Source of the DNA: Nitrososphaera sp. AFS
GTDB lineage: Archaea > Thermoproteota > Nitrososphaeria > Nitrososphaerales > Nitrososphaeraceae
Reading direction: 5' to 3'
DNA: 37,189 bases
NCBI RefSeq assembly: GCF_009898475.1
Contig: NZ_QURE01000008.1
Coordinates: 34,004-71,192 of the forward strand
Position numbers and translations under genes: made by a program. Below, piece after piece: positions 16,430-24,815 of the stretch. How positions within the stretch are numbered: the first letter of the stretch is position 1; the number at the start of each line of letters is the position of its first letter. A model generated the notes under the pieces. It did no database searches. It had not been told where the DNA came from and worked only from the letters and a program-made list of their open reading frames with translations.

Positions 16430-16771
16430 ATGTCCCTAATAGATGCTTTCCTTTTGGACTTTGTGACGACAGATTTCGATCAAGACAGCAGAGTAGCAGA
16501 AAGTATACTTCAACAGTTTCAGGCGAATGGAGGGTGGAGTAACGATAAGGACAATTTCCTTCTCGATACACCTGTCACAAGTGCTGGTTGGTACTTTGCA
16601 AAATTATTCCTATCAGCACATTTCGTACGAAGAATATACGAACTTAATACAGATCAAATTATTAAATCAAAAGGTAAAAAGTTTGAAGAAAAGTTCGTCG
16701 CTTGGTTAAACACAGAATTCAAAAGCAAAAAATGCGGCGCCCAAATAAAAATTGCCGTTGAAATGAGATAG
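16430..16771 (+). CDS. Hypothetical protein, third gene of the rtcB operon
   Basis: 113 residues, starting 4 nt after the PDCD5-like stop, so co-transcribed with it. Features: an acidic N-terminus (LLDFVTTDFDQDS), an aromatic helix region (SAGWYFAKLFLSAHFVRRIYEL), and a lysine-rich end (KSKGKKFEEKF, then FKSKKCGAQIKIAVEMR). No membrane segment and no metal motif. I do not recognise a family. Its place after an RNA ligase and a nucleic-acid-binding protein, and its basic tail, would suit an RNA- or DNA-associated role, but that is only inference from context. Confidence 0.6.
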   Translation: MSLIDAFLLDFVTTDFDQDSRVAESILQQFQANGGWSNDKDNFLLDTPVTSAGWYFAKLFLSAHFVRRIYELNTDQIIKSKGKKFEEKFVAWLNTEFKSKKCGAQIKIAVEMR

Positions 16772-16894
16772 AAATTGAATTCATAAACTGAGAGCCAAAG
16801 TTATCAAATTTGAAGATTCCTCTTAATCGGGGCTCTCTCCCTACCGTAAAGTACCTTCCTGAAATATAAGACAAGAAGCTGCTCTTGCGTAATA

Positions 16895-17665
16895 ATGTGT
16901 GACAACTCTGTCTGTTTGCAGTTAGGTAGCGCAATGAAGCTTCCACGGTCGGGAAATATTATAAAAAGACTCATGAATCCCCTCTCTCGCAACACTAAAT
17001 CTCGAGAACTCAATTATGGAAATCCAAATCCAAAATACTCTGAAAAAATTTTAACCGTGGCTTTCTGGGACATCAAGAATTTCTCAGTATTATGCAACAT
17101 CCTCAAATCGCATCCATCATTGCTTGTTTCATTTTTGAGGGAGTTCTTAGAAATGTCCAGGTATATTATCTGCAAACACGATGGCACACTGGACAAGTTC
17201 TTGGGAGATGGTGCTATGGGCATTTTCGGATTTCGCGGCCAAACCAAAAGTAGCACTACGAACGCAGCAATTTGCGCCGTCGTTTCAGCACTACAGCTGA
17301 GAGACGCCTTTAATTCAAGGCAATCAGTTTGGATGAAATTATGGAATGGACATGTCACAGATAGAATATCTATTGGGCTGAAATGTGGCATCAACACCGG
17401 CTATGCCACCACATTCGATGACAATGAATCTGTTCATAGAACACAATTTACAGCTGTCGGAAATACTGTAAACATAGCTCGCAGACTGACAGATATATGC
17501 GGTAGTAGCCAAATCATTATTTCCGGAGGTACCGAATCGAAAATACGGAGCCAGTTTGAAATAAGCAGAATCGGAATAGTTACGGATTTAAAAAATATCC
17601 AAGGGTCTTACGAAATTTTCAACGTAGTTAGAATAAAGCAGGTTGAAACAACTGCTAAATTCTGA
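16895..17665 (+). CDS. Class III adenylate/guanylate cyclase catalytic domain protein
   Basis: 256 residues: a basic leader of about 50 residues, then one complete class III cyclase domain (about 52-245) and no other domain. Active-site residues are all present: metal aspartates Asp59 (FWDIKNFS) and Asp105 (KFLGDGAMGIFG), Lys101 for base recognition, Thr186 at the position that helps choose ATP, and the transition-state pair Asn193/Arg197 (GNTVNIARRL). The product should be cAMP if the enzyme acts as a homodimer, as bacterial relatives do. No membrane helix or sensor domain is attached, so the input signal is unclear. AAATATAAG lies about 30 nt before the ATG, suggesting its own leaderless promoter. 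Confidence 0.88.
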   Translation: MCDNSVCLQLGSAMKLPRSGNIIKRLMNPLSRNTKSRELNYGNPNPKYSEKILTVAFWDIKNFSVLCNILKSHPSLLVSFLREFLEMSRYIICKHDGTLDKFLGDGAMGIFGFRGQTKSSTTNAAICAVVSALQLRDAFNSRQSVWMKLWNGHVTDRISIGLKCGINTGYATTFDDNESVHRTQFTAVGNTVNIARRLTDICGSSQIIISGGTESKIRSQFEISRIGIVTDLKNIQGSYEIFNVVRIKQVETTAKF

Positions 17666-17860
17666 CAGCTTGAAATCACAACTCATCGCATTTGTAAGAC
17701 TTAGGTGTGTGGGCTAGATTTTTTTCAGTTACTCACTATTTAGGTATTTTATAACAATCAGGGGTAGTAAGATTCTCACTTTAATCAATTTGACGAACTG
17801 GGTTAATAGTCCAGGAGGCAAAGGATACTGGATGTGTGTTGAGATTGAACAAATAAATTT

Positions 17861-18270
17861 TCAAACTCTTCGTCCTCTCCTGCCACCTGGCTTCCGTGTC
17901 GTGTCATGAGGAACTGGTGTTACATCATCTATCCGGCCGATCCTAAACCAGCCCGTGCCAAGGCTCTAATTGCTGCCTGAGCACCTGGGCCTGGTATCCT
18001 AGGACCCACACCTCCCACAGCCCTCACACGTATGTGCAACGCATTTATCCCCTTTGTTTTTGCTGCATCGGCTGCTGCGACAGCGGATTTCATTGCAGCA
18101 TAAGGAGAGGATTCGTATCTGTCTGCGGTTACGTGCCTCCCACCAGAACTAAATGCAACAGTCTCGGCTCCGCTAACGTCCGTAATGTGGACCAGAGTAT
18201 TATTATAACTACTAAAGATATGTGCGACCCCCCATTTGAGTTGAGTAATGTCGGCTATTTCAGTGGACAT
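17861..18270 (-). CDS. rps11: Small ribosomal subunit protein uS11, split by a -1 frameshift
   Basis: uS11 lines the mRNA exit site of the 30S platform. The first frame (18270 to 17929) runs from [19 protein letters not shown] to ALARAGL and then goes out of frame, stopping after GSAG. The remaining family sequence, [14 protein letters not shown] then [13 protein letters not shown], is intact in another frame and ends at TGA 17861-17863. The two meet at GGT TTA/AGG, sharing base 17944; adding one base there gives a normal 136-residue uS11. The cause could be an assembly deletion in a short homopolymer, a true mutation, or recoding. No canonical X-XXY-YYZ slippery site is visible. A TATA-like TTAATATATC lies about 33 nt upstream of the ATG. 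Confidence 0.93.
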
Positions 18271-18581
18271 GAATCGAGAAGACCTCTAAGACATCGCAGA
18301 TATATTAATGTAGTCAGATTTTCGAATTCTAATCTTCTTATCGAGCTGCATCGCGTCCTTGGCTAAATAAAAAATATCTGTAGGTTGAACATATCCTTTT
18401 TGTGTTGCTATTTCAACCCATTATTAGAAATCCTAAGGACGTTACTTTTTATCCCAAGCATAACGACCTTTCGGTAACATAATACATTTCCCTTATCAAG
18501 CTAATGAGCAAAGGCATTGTTACTCAAAATGGATGTATCCTTTTTCCTCCAGCTCACTATACTTAACTGCTTTTCCCTCCC
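18271..18581. other. Spacer between the ThiL and uS11 genes
   Basis: Just over 300 nt. The right end is downstream of the minus-strand thiL gene and the left end is the promoter side of uS11 (TATA-like TTAATATATC near 18298-18308, minus strand). Nothing else is supportable; no small ORF or tRNA fold was seen. Confidence 0.4.
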
Positions 18582-19508
18582 TTAATAGTACTTTGCCGTG
18601 TCCCTTTCCTTTACTACTTTGCCAATTATATGCAATTTCATTTGTGCACGCTGAGATATAGTCTTTGCTTTGATCAAATTACGCTGGGACACGGTGGCAA
18701 TAATTTCATATTCCTCTCCTCCGCGAAAAATCAGTTGTTTCTGGTCTAATTGATTCTTTCTAGCGAAACCGTATATTCCACTTGCTGACGGAATATTGTC
18801 AATAAGAATATCGACATCACTTTGCCTTGCAATCTCATAAAGCGAGATACCCAGTCCATCGCTGGAATCCAATGATGCAGAAAACAAATTTGCGAGAGAT
18901 AATCCAAATTTCTGTGCAGGTTGAGGCTCCAATACCGAGGAGATCGCTTTCATTCTAAATTGACCGTATGCCTTGGCGTTATTTGTTAGAATTTGGAGTC
19001 CCGCTGAAGTATATCCAAACTCTCCTGAAACAATTACTGAATCACCCACTTTGGCACCGTCTCTGCCAGGAAGGTCATCTTCACTATGTTCTGAAAATCC
19101 AATCATACTACAATCGATTATCAGCTCTTTAGACTCATTAGTGTCTCCTCCTATTATGCTAACTTGAAACTCTCTTGACGCTATTTGAAATCCCCTTGCG
19201 AGAGCTTCGATGTCGGTTTTTGAATATTTTCTGGGAATTCCTAATGAAATTAGAGCAACAGCCGGTTTAACGCCTTTTGACGAAAGATCGCTCACACAAG
19301 CAGTTATGCTCTTCCTAGAGATTTGCCACGCGTGCATGCCCTTAGGAACATCCGTACTTTCTACCAACATATCGCATTTGAGTATTAGGGTATTCATTCC
19401 CTTCAGCCTTTTTAAAGAAAGTGTGGAAATGTCATCTTTATTTACCCTGTTTCGACGAAGATCGAGAGTATCAACAAGGATATCAATAATTTCGTTTTCA
19501 GTTAACAT
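18582..19508 (-). CDS. thiL: Thiamine-monophosphate kinase (ThiL family)
   Basis: 308 residues. ThiL phosphorylates thiamine phosphate to the active cofactor thiamine diphosphate. The fold is the PurM/ThiL two-domain type. Motifs visible: KCDMLVESTDVP (metal and substrate strand near 44-55), the helix SRKSITACVSDLSSKGVKP, GGDTNES, SLDSSDGLGISL and FRGGEEYEI. The start overlaps the end of the upstream phosphohexomutase gene by 11 nt, so the two are translationally coupled in one operon; the two enzymes share no obvious pathway. Length is normal and the frame is intact. Confidence 0.9.
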   Translation of the reverse strand: MLTENEIIDILVDTLDLRRNRVNKDDISTLSLKRLKGMNTLILKCDMLVESTDVPKGMHAWQISRKSITACVSDLSSKGVKPAVALISLGIPRKYSKTDIEALARGFQIASREFQVSIIGGDTNESKELIIDCSMIGFSEHSEDDLPGRDGAKVGDSVIVSGEFGYTSAGLQILTNNAKAYGQFRMKAISSVLEPQPAQKFGLSLANLFSASLDSSDGLGISLYEIARQSDVDILIDNIPSASGIYGFARKNQLDQKQLIFRGGEEYEIIATVSQRNLIKAKTISQRAQMKLHIIGKVVKERDTAKYY

Positions 19509-20814
19509 GCTCAGAAACTGATCTGACTATCTCCATAATCTTTTTATGGATGTAGTCTACCTTTCCGACTTTGGATTCAACCGATATCCTTAGTACTTGT
19601 TCGGTGTTTGATGTTCTCACAAGGACCCAAGAATCTTCATCAAGCGTTGCCTTGATACCATCTAGAGTCGATATTTGTGATGATTCTGACTGCAACAGGT
19701 CCAGTAATTTTTCGATTAAGATCTGATGATTTGAAGAATTCACAGGAATTTTAGATCTGATTTGGGAGTATTCTGATCCTAATGTCAAGCACTCCTTAAT
19801 TGAGGCACGATCAAGTGAGGAAATTATGGCTGCCGCAAGCAGTCCATCCCTGCACAAGTTGAATTTAGGGAGAATAAAGCCGCCGCTGCTTCCTTCCCCC
19901 CCTGCCTCGGCGCCGACTTCTAACATTTTTCGTACAACATTAGCCTCACCAACTTTAGCATATTCCAAGCTACCATAATTTCTATCTATCAATTTTTTAA
20001 TACAAATACTCGTATCCAAGCTTGTTACAAACTTTCTTGCTCCCATTTTTAGGGCACTCGCTACACATAGTAATAGTGTAGAATCCGGATTCTGCTTTTG
20101 GCCATTACTATGAACCACCACTACCCTATCGCCGTCTAAATCAAAGGCAAAGCCGAAATCGAGCTTATTTTGACGTACCAAAAAACTTAGTTCGGACAGG
20201 TCATCACTAGTTGGATCAGGGGCTCTCGAAGATATGCCAGGAGTGTCATTGATGCACACGAACTTGTAATTAAGCCTCTTAAATAGGCCATCTGTGTAAC
20301 CACACGTTGCACCCCCACCTAGATCAAAGCCTAACGCGACATCGTTAGGGTTATCTGAAACTGAGATCAGATTGTAGAGGTCATCTAGGTAATTTGATTT
20401 TATGGAGTATGTCTCACCAAATTTATCCGGGTCAGAAACCGTGCCTTGGAGAATATCATTTAATTCTTCTTCGAAAATCCCTCTTCCCTCTGTCACAAAC
20501 TTTAGACCATTCCACTCTAGAGGGTTATGCGAAGCAGTCACTACAATGCCAGCGCCGTACCTTTTTGCTTCCCTAAATAATACAGGAGTTGGAGCCACAT
20601 CAAGGTCATAAACATCGATTCCACGTTCCATCAAACAGGCAGATAGGGTTCGAAGAAGAATTTTCCCAGAATCCCGTGTATCTCTTGCTGTTAAACACTG
20701 TCTTTTTTTTCTCTGTGTCAAAAAAGATGCGAAAAGTCTCCCAAATCTAACAACTTCATGTAAGTTCAAATCCTCTCCGTAAATTCCTCTGACTCCAGAG
20801 ATCGATATTTTCAT
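19498..20814 (-). CDS. Phosphohexomutase (phosphoglucosamine / phosphomannomutase family)
   Basis: 438 residues with the four alpha-D-phosphohexomutase domains. The phospho-serine loop is VVTASHNPLEWNG (Ser95). The magnesium loop is FDLDGDR (Asp225/227/229). The sugar-binding loop is GGEGSSGG, where the family usually has GGExSG. The phosphate-binding loop is VRTSNTEQVLR near the end. The archaeal GlmM-like branch usually makes glucosamine-1-phosphate for surface glycans, but mannose- or glucose-phosphate cannot be excluded by sequence. It is the first gene of the two-gene operon with thiL. A tRNA-Thr is encoded upstream in the opposite direction. Confidence 0.9.
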   Translation of the reverse strand: MKISISGVRGIYGEDLNLHEVVRFGRLFASFLTQRKKRQCLTARDTRDSGKILLRTLSACLMERGIDVYDLDVAPTPVLFREAKRYGAGIVVTASHNPLEWNGLKFVTEGRGIFEEELNDILQGTVSDPDKFGETYSIKSNYLDDLYNLISVSDNPNDVALGFDLGGGATCGYTDGLFKRLNYKFVCINDTPGISSRAPDPTSDDLSELSFLVRQNKLDFGFAFDLDGDRVVVVHSNGQKQNPDSTLLLCVASALKMGARKFVTSLDTSICIKKLIDRNYGSLEYAKVGEANVVRKMLEVGAEAGGEGSSGGFILPKFNLCRDGLLAAAIISSLDRASIKECLTLGSEYSQIRSKIPVNSSNHQILIEKLLDLLQSESSQISTLDGIKATLDEDSWVLVRTSNTEQVLRISVESKVGKVDYIHKKIMEIVRSVSEHVN

Positions 20815-20940
20815 GTTCGATTTGGATCTAAAAGTACGTATCTAATTTGAATCAAGCTTCCAAACAATTTTCACTGAATCGACAGTCAAGCTTGAATATG
20901 AAAGATTAAATAGTGAATTATTGACTGCCTGTAATTGATT

Positions 20941-21014
20941 GCCTTAGTAGCTCAGCCTGGCAGAGCGAAGGTTTCGTAAACCTTAGGTCGTGGGTCCAAA
21001 TCCCACCTAAGGCT
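20941..21014 (+). tRNA. tRNA-Thr (anticodon CGT)
   Basis: Intron-free 74-nt cloverleaf. Acceptor GCCTTAG pairs perfectly with CTAAGGC, with discriminator T at 21014. The D stem is GCTC/GAGC. The anticodon stem is AAGGT/ACCTT with loop TTCGTAA (anticodon CGT, decodes ACG). The T stem is GTGGG/CCCAC. The T loop reads TCCAAAT, so position 55 is C where almost every tRNA has U (pseudouridine). CCA is not encoded. The odd T loop is the only doubt about function. Confidence 0.9.
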
Positions 21015-21278
21015 TGATTGGCAACAATCCGTCGCTTACTAATTATATCAAAATGATAGATTCATATCCATTGATCTAATTCGATATTACCAATGAGGAC
21101 AATACTCGTATTAAATTCACTTTCAGAGAATATTTTAGAATCACATACTTAATGATGCAACTACTAAAATTGAGTAACCACAGAAAGATAAATTACTGCA
21201 ATACCGGATTGCGTTGCGGTGCGATTACGGATCAATTCAGTCTCCTACAGACACAAATACATTATGTGAGTTTACAAT

Positions 21279-21581
21279 TCAGACTGAATACATTATGCCT
21301 CCTGACACGATAGGTACGAATTCTACCCCCGCAAGTTCCTTTGTTCTAGCAATAATGGCATTAAACCAAAGGCTGTCAATTCCTTGGCTCCAGATTGTTA
21401 TTTTATTGTACTTCCTTCTTAGTCCGCCATGAAAGAATCCATGGCACTCTTCTACGGTTATGTTGTAATACTTCTGACTCACTTCTTCGATTATACTTTC
21501 TGCCTCTGCAGGCAAATAGAGTATTGTCAATGTAGGAAACGGGATAGTGTTCGAAGCTGCAGGTGATGTATTTTCGGCCAT
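21279..21581 (-). CDS. Small hypothetical protein
   Basis: 100 residues, no membrane helix. After a flexible start (MAENTSPAASNTIPFP) the sequence alternates strands and helices: TLTILYLPAEAESIIEEVSQKYY, split by position as strand at about 18-24 and helix at about 26-40, then a strand with HGFFHGG, a basic RRKYNKITIWSQ, a helix (LWFNAIIARTKELAG) and a strand FVPIVSG. This looks like a small alpha/beta fold. A TATA-like element (ATAATTTAG, minus strand) lies about 26 nt upstream of the ATG, which favours a real leaderless gene. I do not recognise the family and the neighbours give no hint. Confidence 0.55.
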   Translation of the reverse strand: MAENTSPAASNTIPFPTLTILYLPAEAESIIEEVSQKYYNITVEECHGFFHGGLRRKYNKITIWSQGIDSLWFNAIIARTKELAGVEFVPIVSGGIMYSV

Positions 21582-22012
21582 TATTTTATAAGTAACCCTA
21601 AATTATTGTGCCCAATATCTGGATTTCGTACAGTTATCAAAGTCAATTATGCTTCGTAGATTTTGTACATTTATCATTCTTCTCGATACCAACTTATGCG
21701 CTATACTATTGATATTATCTCTTAGAAGTTTATCGATTGCCAACCTACTGGCTGATTAGCTGAGACCTGGGATGCTAAATTGTGCTTGACCATTGGCCCG
21801 CCTATCATCCAAAAGCTTCTCAAAGGGAGTTATCCACTGAGTTATAAGAGTTGAGTGAGTGATATTCTTTTAGTTTTAGCTACTAACTTTATGGTCTTAG
21901 GCGCAGAATAGGTCAATTTGAGTCAAAAATGGAATATCATCGCTATTCAATAAATAGAACCATAAGGTCTACAACCAGTACCAGTGGTAGCCATGATACA
22001 ACCAATGGCTCA
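21582..22012. other. Gene-free spacer (about 0.4 kb)
   Basis: No ORF with support and no tRNA. It contains the promoter of the leftward small gene (about 21601-21610) and the 3' region of the predicted kinase gene. I see no repeat or strong hairpin. Confidence 0.4.
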
Positions 22013-22735
22013 TTACTCCAGAACATTCAAAATTCTTTCAAAATTCCGCCTATTTCTGTCCCGCTTATATACCCTAAGCGATTGGAGTAGCTCATCTTGT
22101 TTCCCGATTGTTATGTACTTCCCAATGAGCTTTGAAATACGGCCATTAAGTAGAAGCGCATGACTGACTGAAGTAACATTCCGGGGTGGTCTAGTCATGC
22201 TAGAGGATTCGAAGTCTATTATTTGGGCTTCCACGTCCTTGGACACCAACAGGTGATGACTGAGAGAGCTTAATTCGCCATGATCTAGATTTGCACTATC
22301 CAGGCTGTAACATTGTTCCAGTGCGCCAGTCACAATTGCACGGACCTGAGTAGAGCTAATATTCTGTTGGCTTAACCAGCATTCAATATTCCATCCATCT
22401 ATAAGATCCATCAAAATGAAGTTTTCAGAGCTGGCATAAACACTAGGACCTACGCCAACTGAATTCGCCATTTTAAGGAAGATGGCTTCCATGTCCATGG
22501 ATGAACGGTTTGCATCAACCCTCCTAATTTTGAGTGCATAGACCTTGTTGTCCTTGCCTTCAACCTTCGCTACGATGCCAACTCCCCCCTTTCCTAAAAT
22601 GTTAAGTCTCCCGATTTTGGTATTCCCAGCTGGCAAAAATGAATGAACACCGAGACAATCTATTTCTTTTAGGCGACGAACATATGCTTGTGTATTGATT
22701 TCCCTTGGATAAGAAAGGATAGGGATGAGCTCCAC
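22013..22735 (-). CDS. Predicted Ser/Thr protein kinase, archaeal RIO-like (COG2112 type)
   Basis: 240 residues. A short N-lobe contains the glycine loop LGKGGVGIVAKVEG and the ATP lysine in VYALKIRR (Lys69). The C-lobe has DHGELS (151-156) in place of the usual HRD loop and IIDFESSS (Asp174) in place of DFG. This compact layout matches archaeal kinases of the COG2112 group. Targets are unknown. It starts with GTG, 19 nt after the cca stop, with no clear Shine-Dalgarno sequence, so it is probably the third gene of the thpR-cca operon. That context hints at a role near tRNA or ribosome maturation, as for RIO kinases; this is inference. Confidence 0.78.
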   Translation of the reverse strand: MELIPILSYPREINTQAYVRRLKEIDCLGVHSFLPAGNTKIGRLNILGKGGVGIVAKVEGKDNKVYALKIRRVDANRSSMDMEAIFLKMANSVGVGPSVYASSENFILMDLIDGWNIECWLSQQNISSTQVRAIVTGALEQCYSLDSANLDHGELSSLSHHLLVSKDVEAQIIDFESSSMTRPPRNVTSVSHALLLNGRISKLIGKYITIGKQDELLQSLRVYKRDRNRRNFERILNVLE

Positions 22736-22754
22736 ACTGCCTATTTCGATTTTT

Positions 22755-24110
22755 CTATAACAGGCCTTGATCGGAGGTGAGAAGGTCGGCGACAGCCTCC
22801 ATTACTATATCAGATGTCTTTAAATCATTACCGGAGTAAATGTGAAATGATTTACGAATGTCTTCGATCAGTCCCTTCGTGATGCCAATGCTGTTTATTT
22901 TGCAAGTTAACAAATATTTCAAGAACTCGATGGCATCTGTCCTCCTTCTTCTCATTACACTTCTGACTCTCATGTCATTGTCTACCCATGACATAAGCAA
23001 CTCTTTTCGATTTTCTGACATAAATTTGTCAGTTTCCTTTTTCATAAGAACTTTTGGTCCGCTTTTTTGGGCATATGTGGGCAAAGTAATTGATTCTAGT
23101 AAAAAGCCAAACGCAGCGCTTCCCTTTTCATCGGTAACACACGTGATCCGGATTACCTTAAAAGCAGCAAGCTCCAATTGTTTCGAGATGGCTATCATGC
23201 TTTTCTTTAGTTGCCCTCGAAGTACATCAGGGCTACGATTTTCATATTTGAATTCGAGCACTAGTAGATTACCATGAAGCTGCCAATATTTTTTGATGGT
23301 TTTTTTGCTCTTGCAGAAGAAATCAAACGATGGCTTCGCCAAAAATGATCTGGCAGATAGTATAAGCTTCCCCAAAGTCACAGCAGAAATTGCTGCACCG
23401 AGATTTCGTTTGTGGTCAATAGGATCAATTATTATAAGAGGGGTTGTAAAATTCAATTTATTTTCATTGTGATTATGAAGTGAGATGACATTGTCGTTCG
23501 GCCCCATGCTAGATATAACGTTCAGTACCTCTTTACAAGAGCCATATTTCAAGATCAGAATTTCCGTCACGTAGCCACTAAGGCCTCCGGTTGCAATATC
23601 TGCGCCATAGGTTCCCGTTGATTTCAGAAACTTCTTTAGTAGCCGTACATTGTTCCTTTTCTCGTCGTCTAGGTGATCATTCATGTATTCTGTATGGAAA
23701 GGCGACCTATCAGCCGCACTTTTCCATTCACCTATTGCCACATCGTAACATGGAACCACATTAACTCTAACTCCCTCAATAACTGCTTCGACGTAAGGAT
23801 GATCAGAAAAGCGAACATACGGATCAAACCCCCTAAGAGACTCCCAGCCTATGATCTCGCCGAGTTCCCTGAACTGCTCATCAGCAACTGATTTATCAAA
23901 CTTAACAAATATGTCTATATCTACGTCATCAGTGATCCATGTTCCTTTAGCGAATGATCCACCTATAATAACATCAACAACCTTTGGAGTGATTCTTTGT
24001 TTGACGCGCTTTGTGGTCTCATTTGCTATCTTTGTTAATTTTTTTACGTCATCAACAGAAGGTTGTACTTGTCTTAGAGCCTCTAAAATGATTGAATCAA
24101 CGTTATTCAT
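22755..24110 (-). CDS. cca: CCA-adding enzyme (class I archaeal tRNA nucleotidyltransferase)
   Basis: 451 residues, normal for the archaeal class. It adds CCA to tRNA 3' ends without a nucleic-acid template, which is needed here because neither tRNA gene encodes CCA. The nucleotidyltransferase core shows GGSFAKGTWITDDVDIDIF (Gly50-Phe68) with metal aspartates Asp64 and Asp66 and a third in the VRVNVVPCYDV strand region. A central domain with tRNA-binding segments (YMNDHLDDEKRNNVRLLKKF) and a C-terminal tail domain follow. Its ATG overlaps the thpR stop by 4 nt (ATGA), so the two are translationally coupled. Confidence 0.94.
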   Translation of the reverse strand: MNNVDSIILEALRQVQPSVDDVKKLTKIANETTKRVKQRITPKVVDVIIGGSFAKGTWITDDVDIDIFVKFDKSVADEQFRELGEIIGWESLRGFDPYVRFSDHPYVEAVIEGVRVNVVPCYDVAIGEWKSAADRSPFHTEYMNDHLDDEKRNNVRLLKKFLKSTGTYGADIATGGLSGYVTEILILKYGSCKEVLNVISSMGPNDNVISLHNHNENKLNFTTPLIIIDPIDHKRNLGAAISAVTLGKLILSARSFLAKPSFDFFCKSKKTIKKYWQLHGNLLVLEFKYENRSPDVLRGQLKKSMIAISKQLELAAFKVIRITCVTDEKGSAAFGFLLESITLPTYAQKSGPKVLMKKETDKFMSENRKELLMSWVDNDMRVRSVMRRRRTDAIEFLKYLLTCKINSIGITKGLIEDIRKSFHIYSGNDLKTSDIVMEAVADLLTSDQGLL

Positions 24111-24661
24111 GTAGCGTGCACCGTAAAGATATTGGTATACGTAGGCCCAGAGGAAGAAAGTTCACTTCGCTTGAAATGAACTCTATCAATTGTATCGTGC
24201 GCAATGGCTTTGTCGTAATATTTACTGATTACCTCAGGTCTCAGCTGTAAGGGCATGACTTTGGCTCGGAATATTGTAAGATGAGGTTCAAAAGGTCTAT
24301 CCGGACTTATTTTGATTCTTGACAATCCTGAGACTATTTGCTGAGCGAGATTAACCATCGCACGCTTTCCATTTTCATCAACACCAACCCAAATAACTCT
24401 CGCATGCCCTGGATGCGGGAAAGCACCAATTCCTCGTAACACTAGATTTAGTGGTTTGAATTTTATGTCAGAAAGTATCATCTGTACTCTGTCAGAGGTC
24501 TCAAGCCCGACATTTCCTAAGAAGATAAGAGTAAAGTGGAGGTTCTGGCTTCTTACTGGCATAAAATGTCCTGATAACCATTTTGTTTCCGCAACCAAAT
24601 CCTGTTGCAGCTTTTCAACGGCATCCGTGCTTGATAACTCAACTGCAATAAAGGCCCTCAA
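24107..24661 (-). CDS. thpR: RNA 2',3'-cyclic phosphodiesterase (ThpR/LigT family)
   Basis: 184 residues of the 2H phosphoesterase fold. Both catalytic HxTx motifs are present: HFTL (His42-Leu45) in LHFTLIFLGN, and HLTI (His127-Ile130) in EPHLTIFRAK. The usual N-terminal RAFIAVEL is present. Family members hydrolyse 2',3'-cyclic phosphates and can ligate tRNA half-molecules in vitro. The start is TTG at 24661; the coding strand has no ATG nearby and the protein begins exactly where the family does. It is the first gene of the operon with cca and the predicted kinase. Coupling of thpR with cca is a common archaeal arrangement, pointing to work on tRNA 3' ends. Confidence 0.92.
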   Translation of the reverse strand: MRAFIAVELSSTDAVEKLQQDLVAETKWLSGHFMPVRSQNLHFTLIFLGNVGLETSDRVQMILSDIKFKPLNLVLRGIGAFPHPGHARVIWVGVDENGKRAMVNLAQQIVSGLSRIKISPDRPFEPHLTIFRAKVMPLQLRPEVISKYYDKAIAHDTIDRVHFKRSELSSSGPTYTNIFTVHAT

Positions 24662-24815
24662 AGTAACCCCACCAGTCAGGTTATTTTTCGCATATTTTTA
24701 CATTATCTACAGAAATTGGCAAATAAATAGATTTCAAAGTGTTGATGCATATTTAAATCCCAAAGAGCGAATATTTAATAAATTCCTTAATCCGACAGTT
24801 TTGTACGTCGCAGAC

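Noticed and set aside
24456-24815. Long N-terminal extension of the P-loop kinase frame
   Set aside because: It runs antisense to thpR, has no family similarity, and a TATA-like element near 24776 lies downstream of it.
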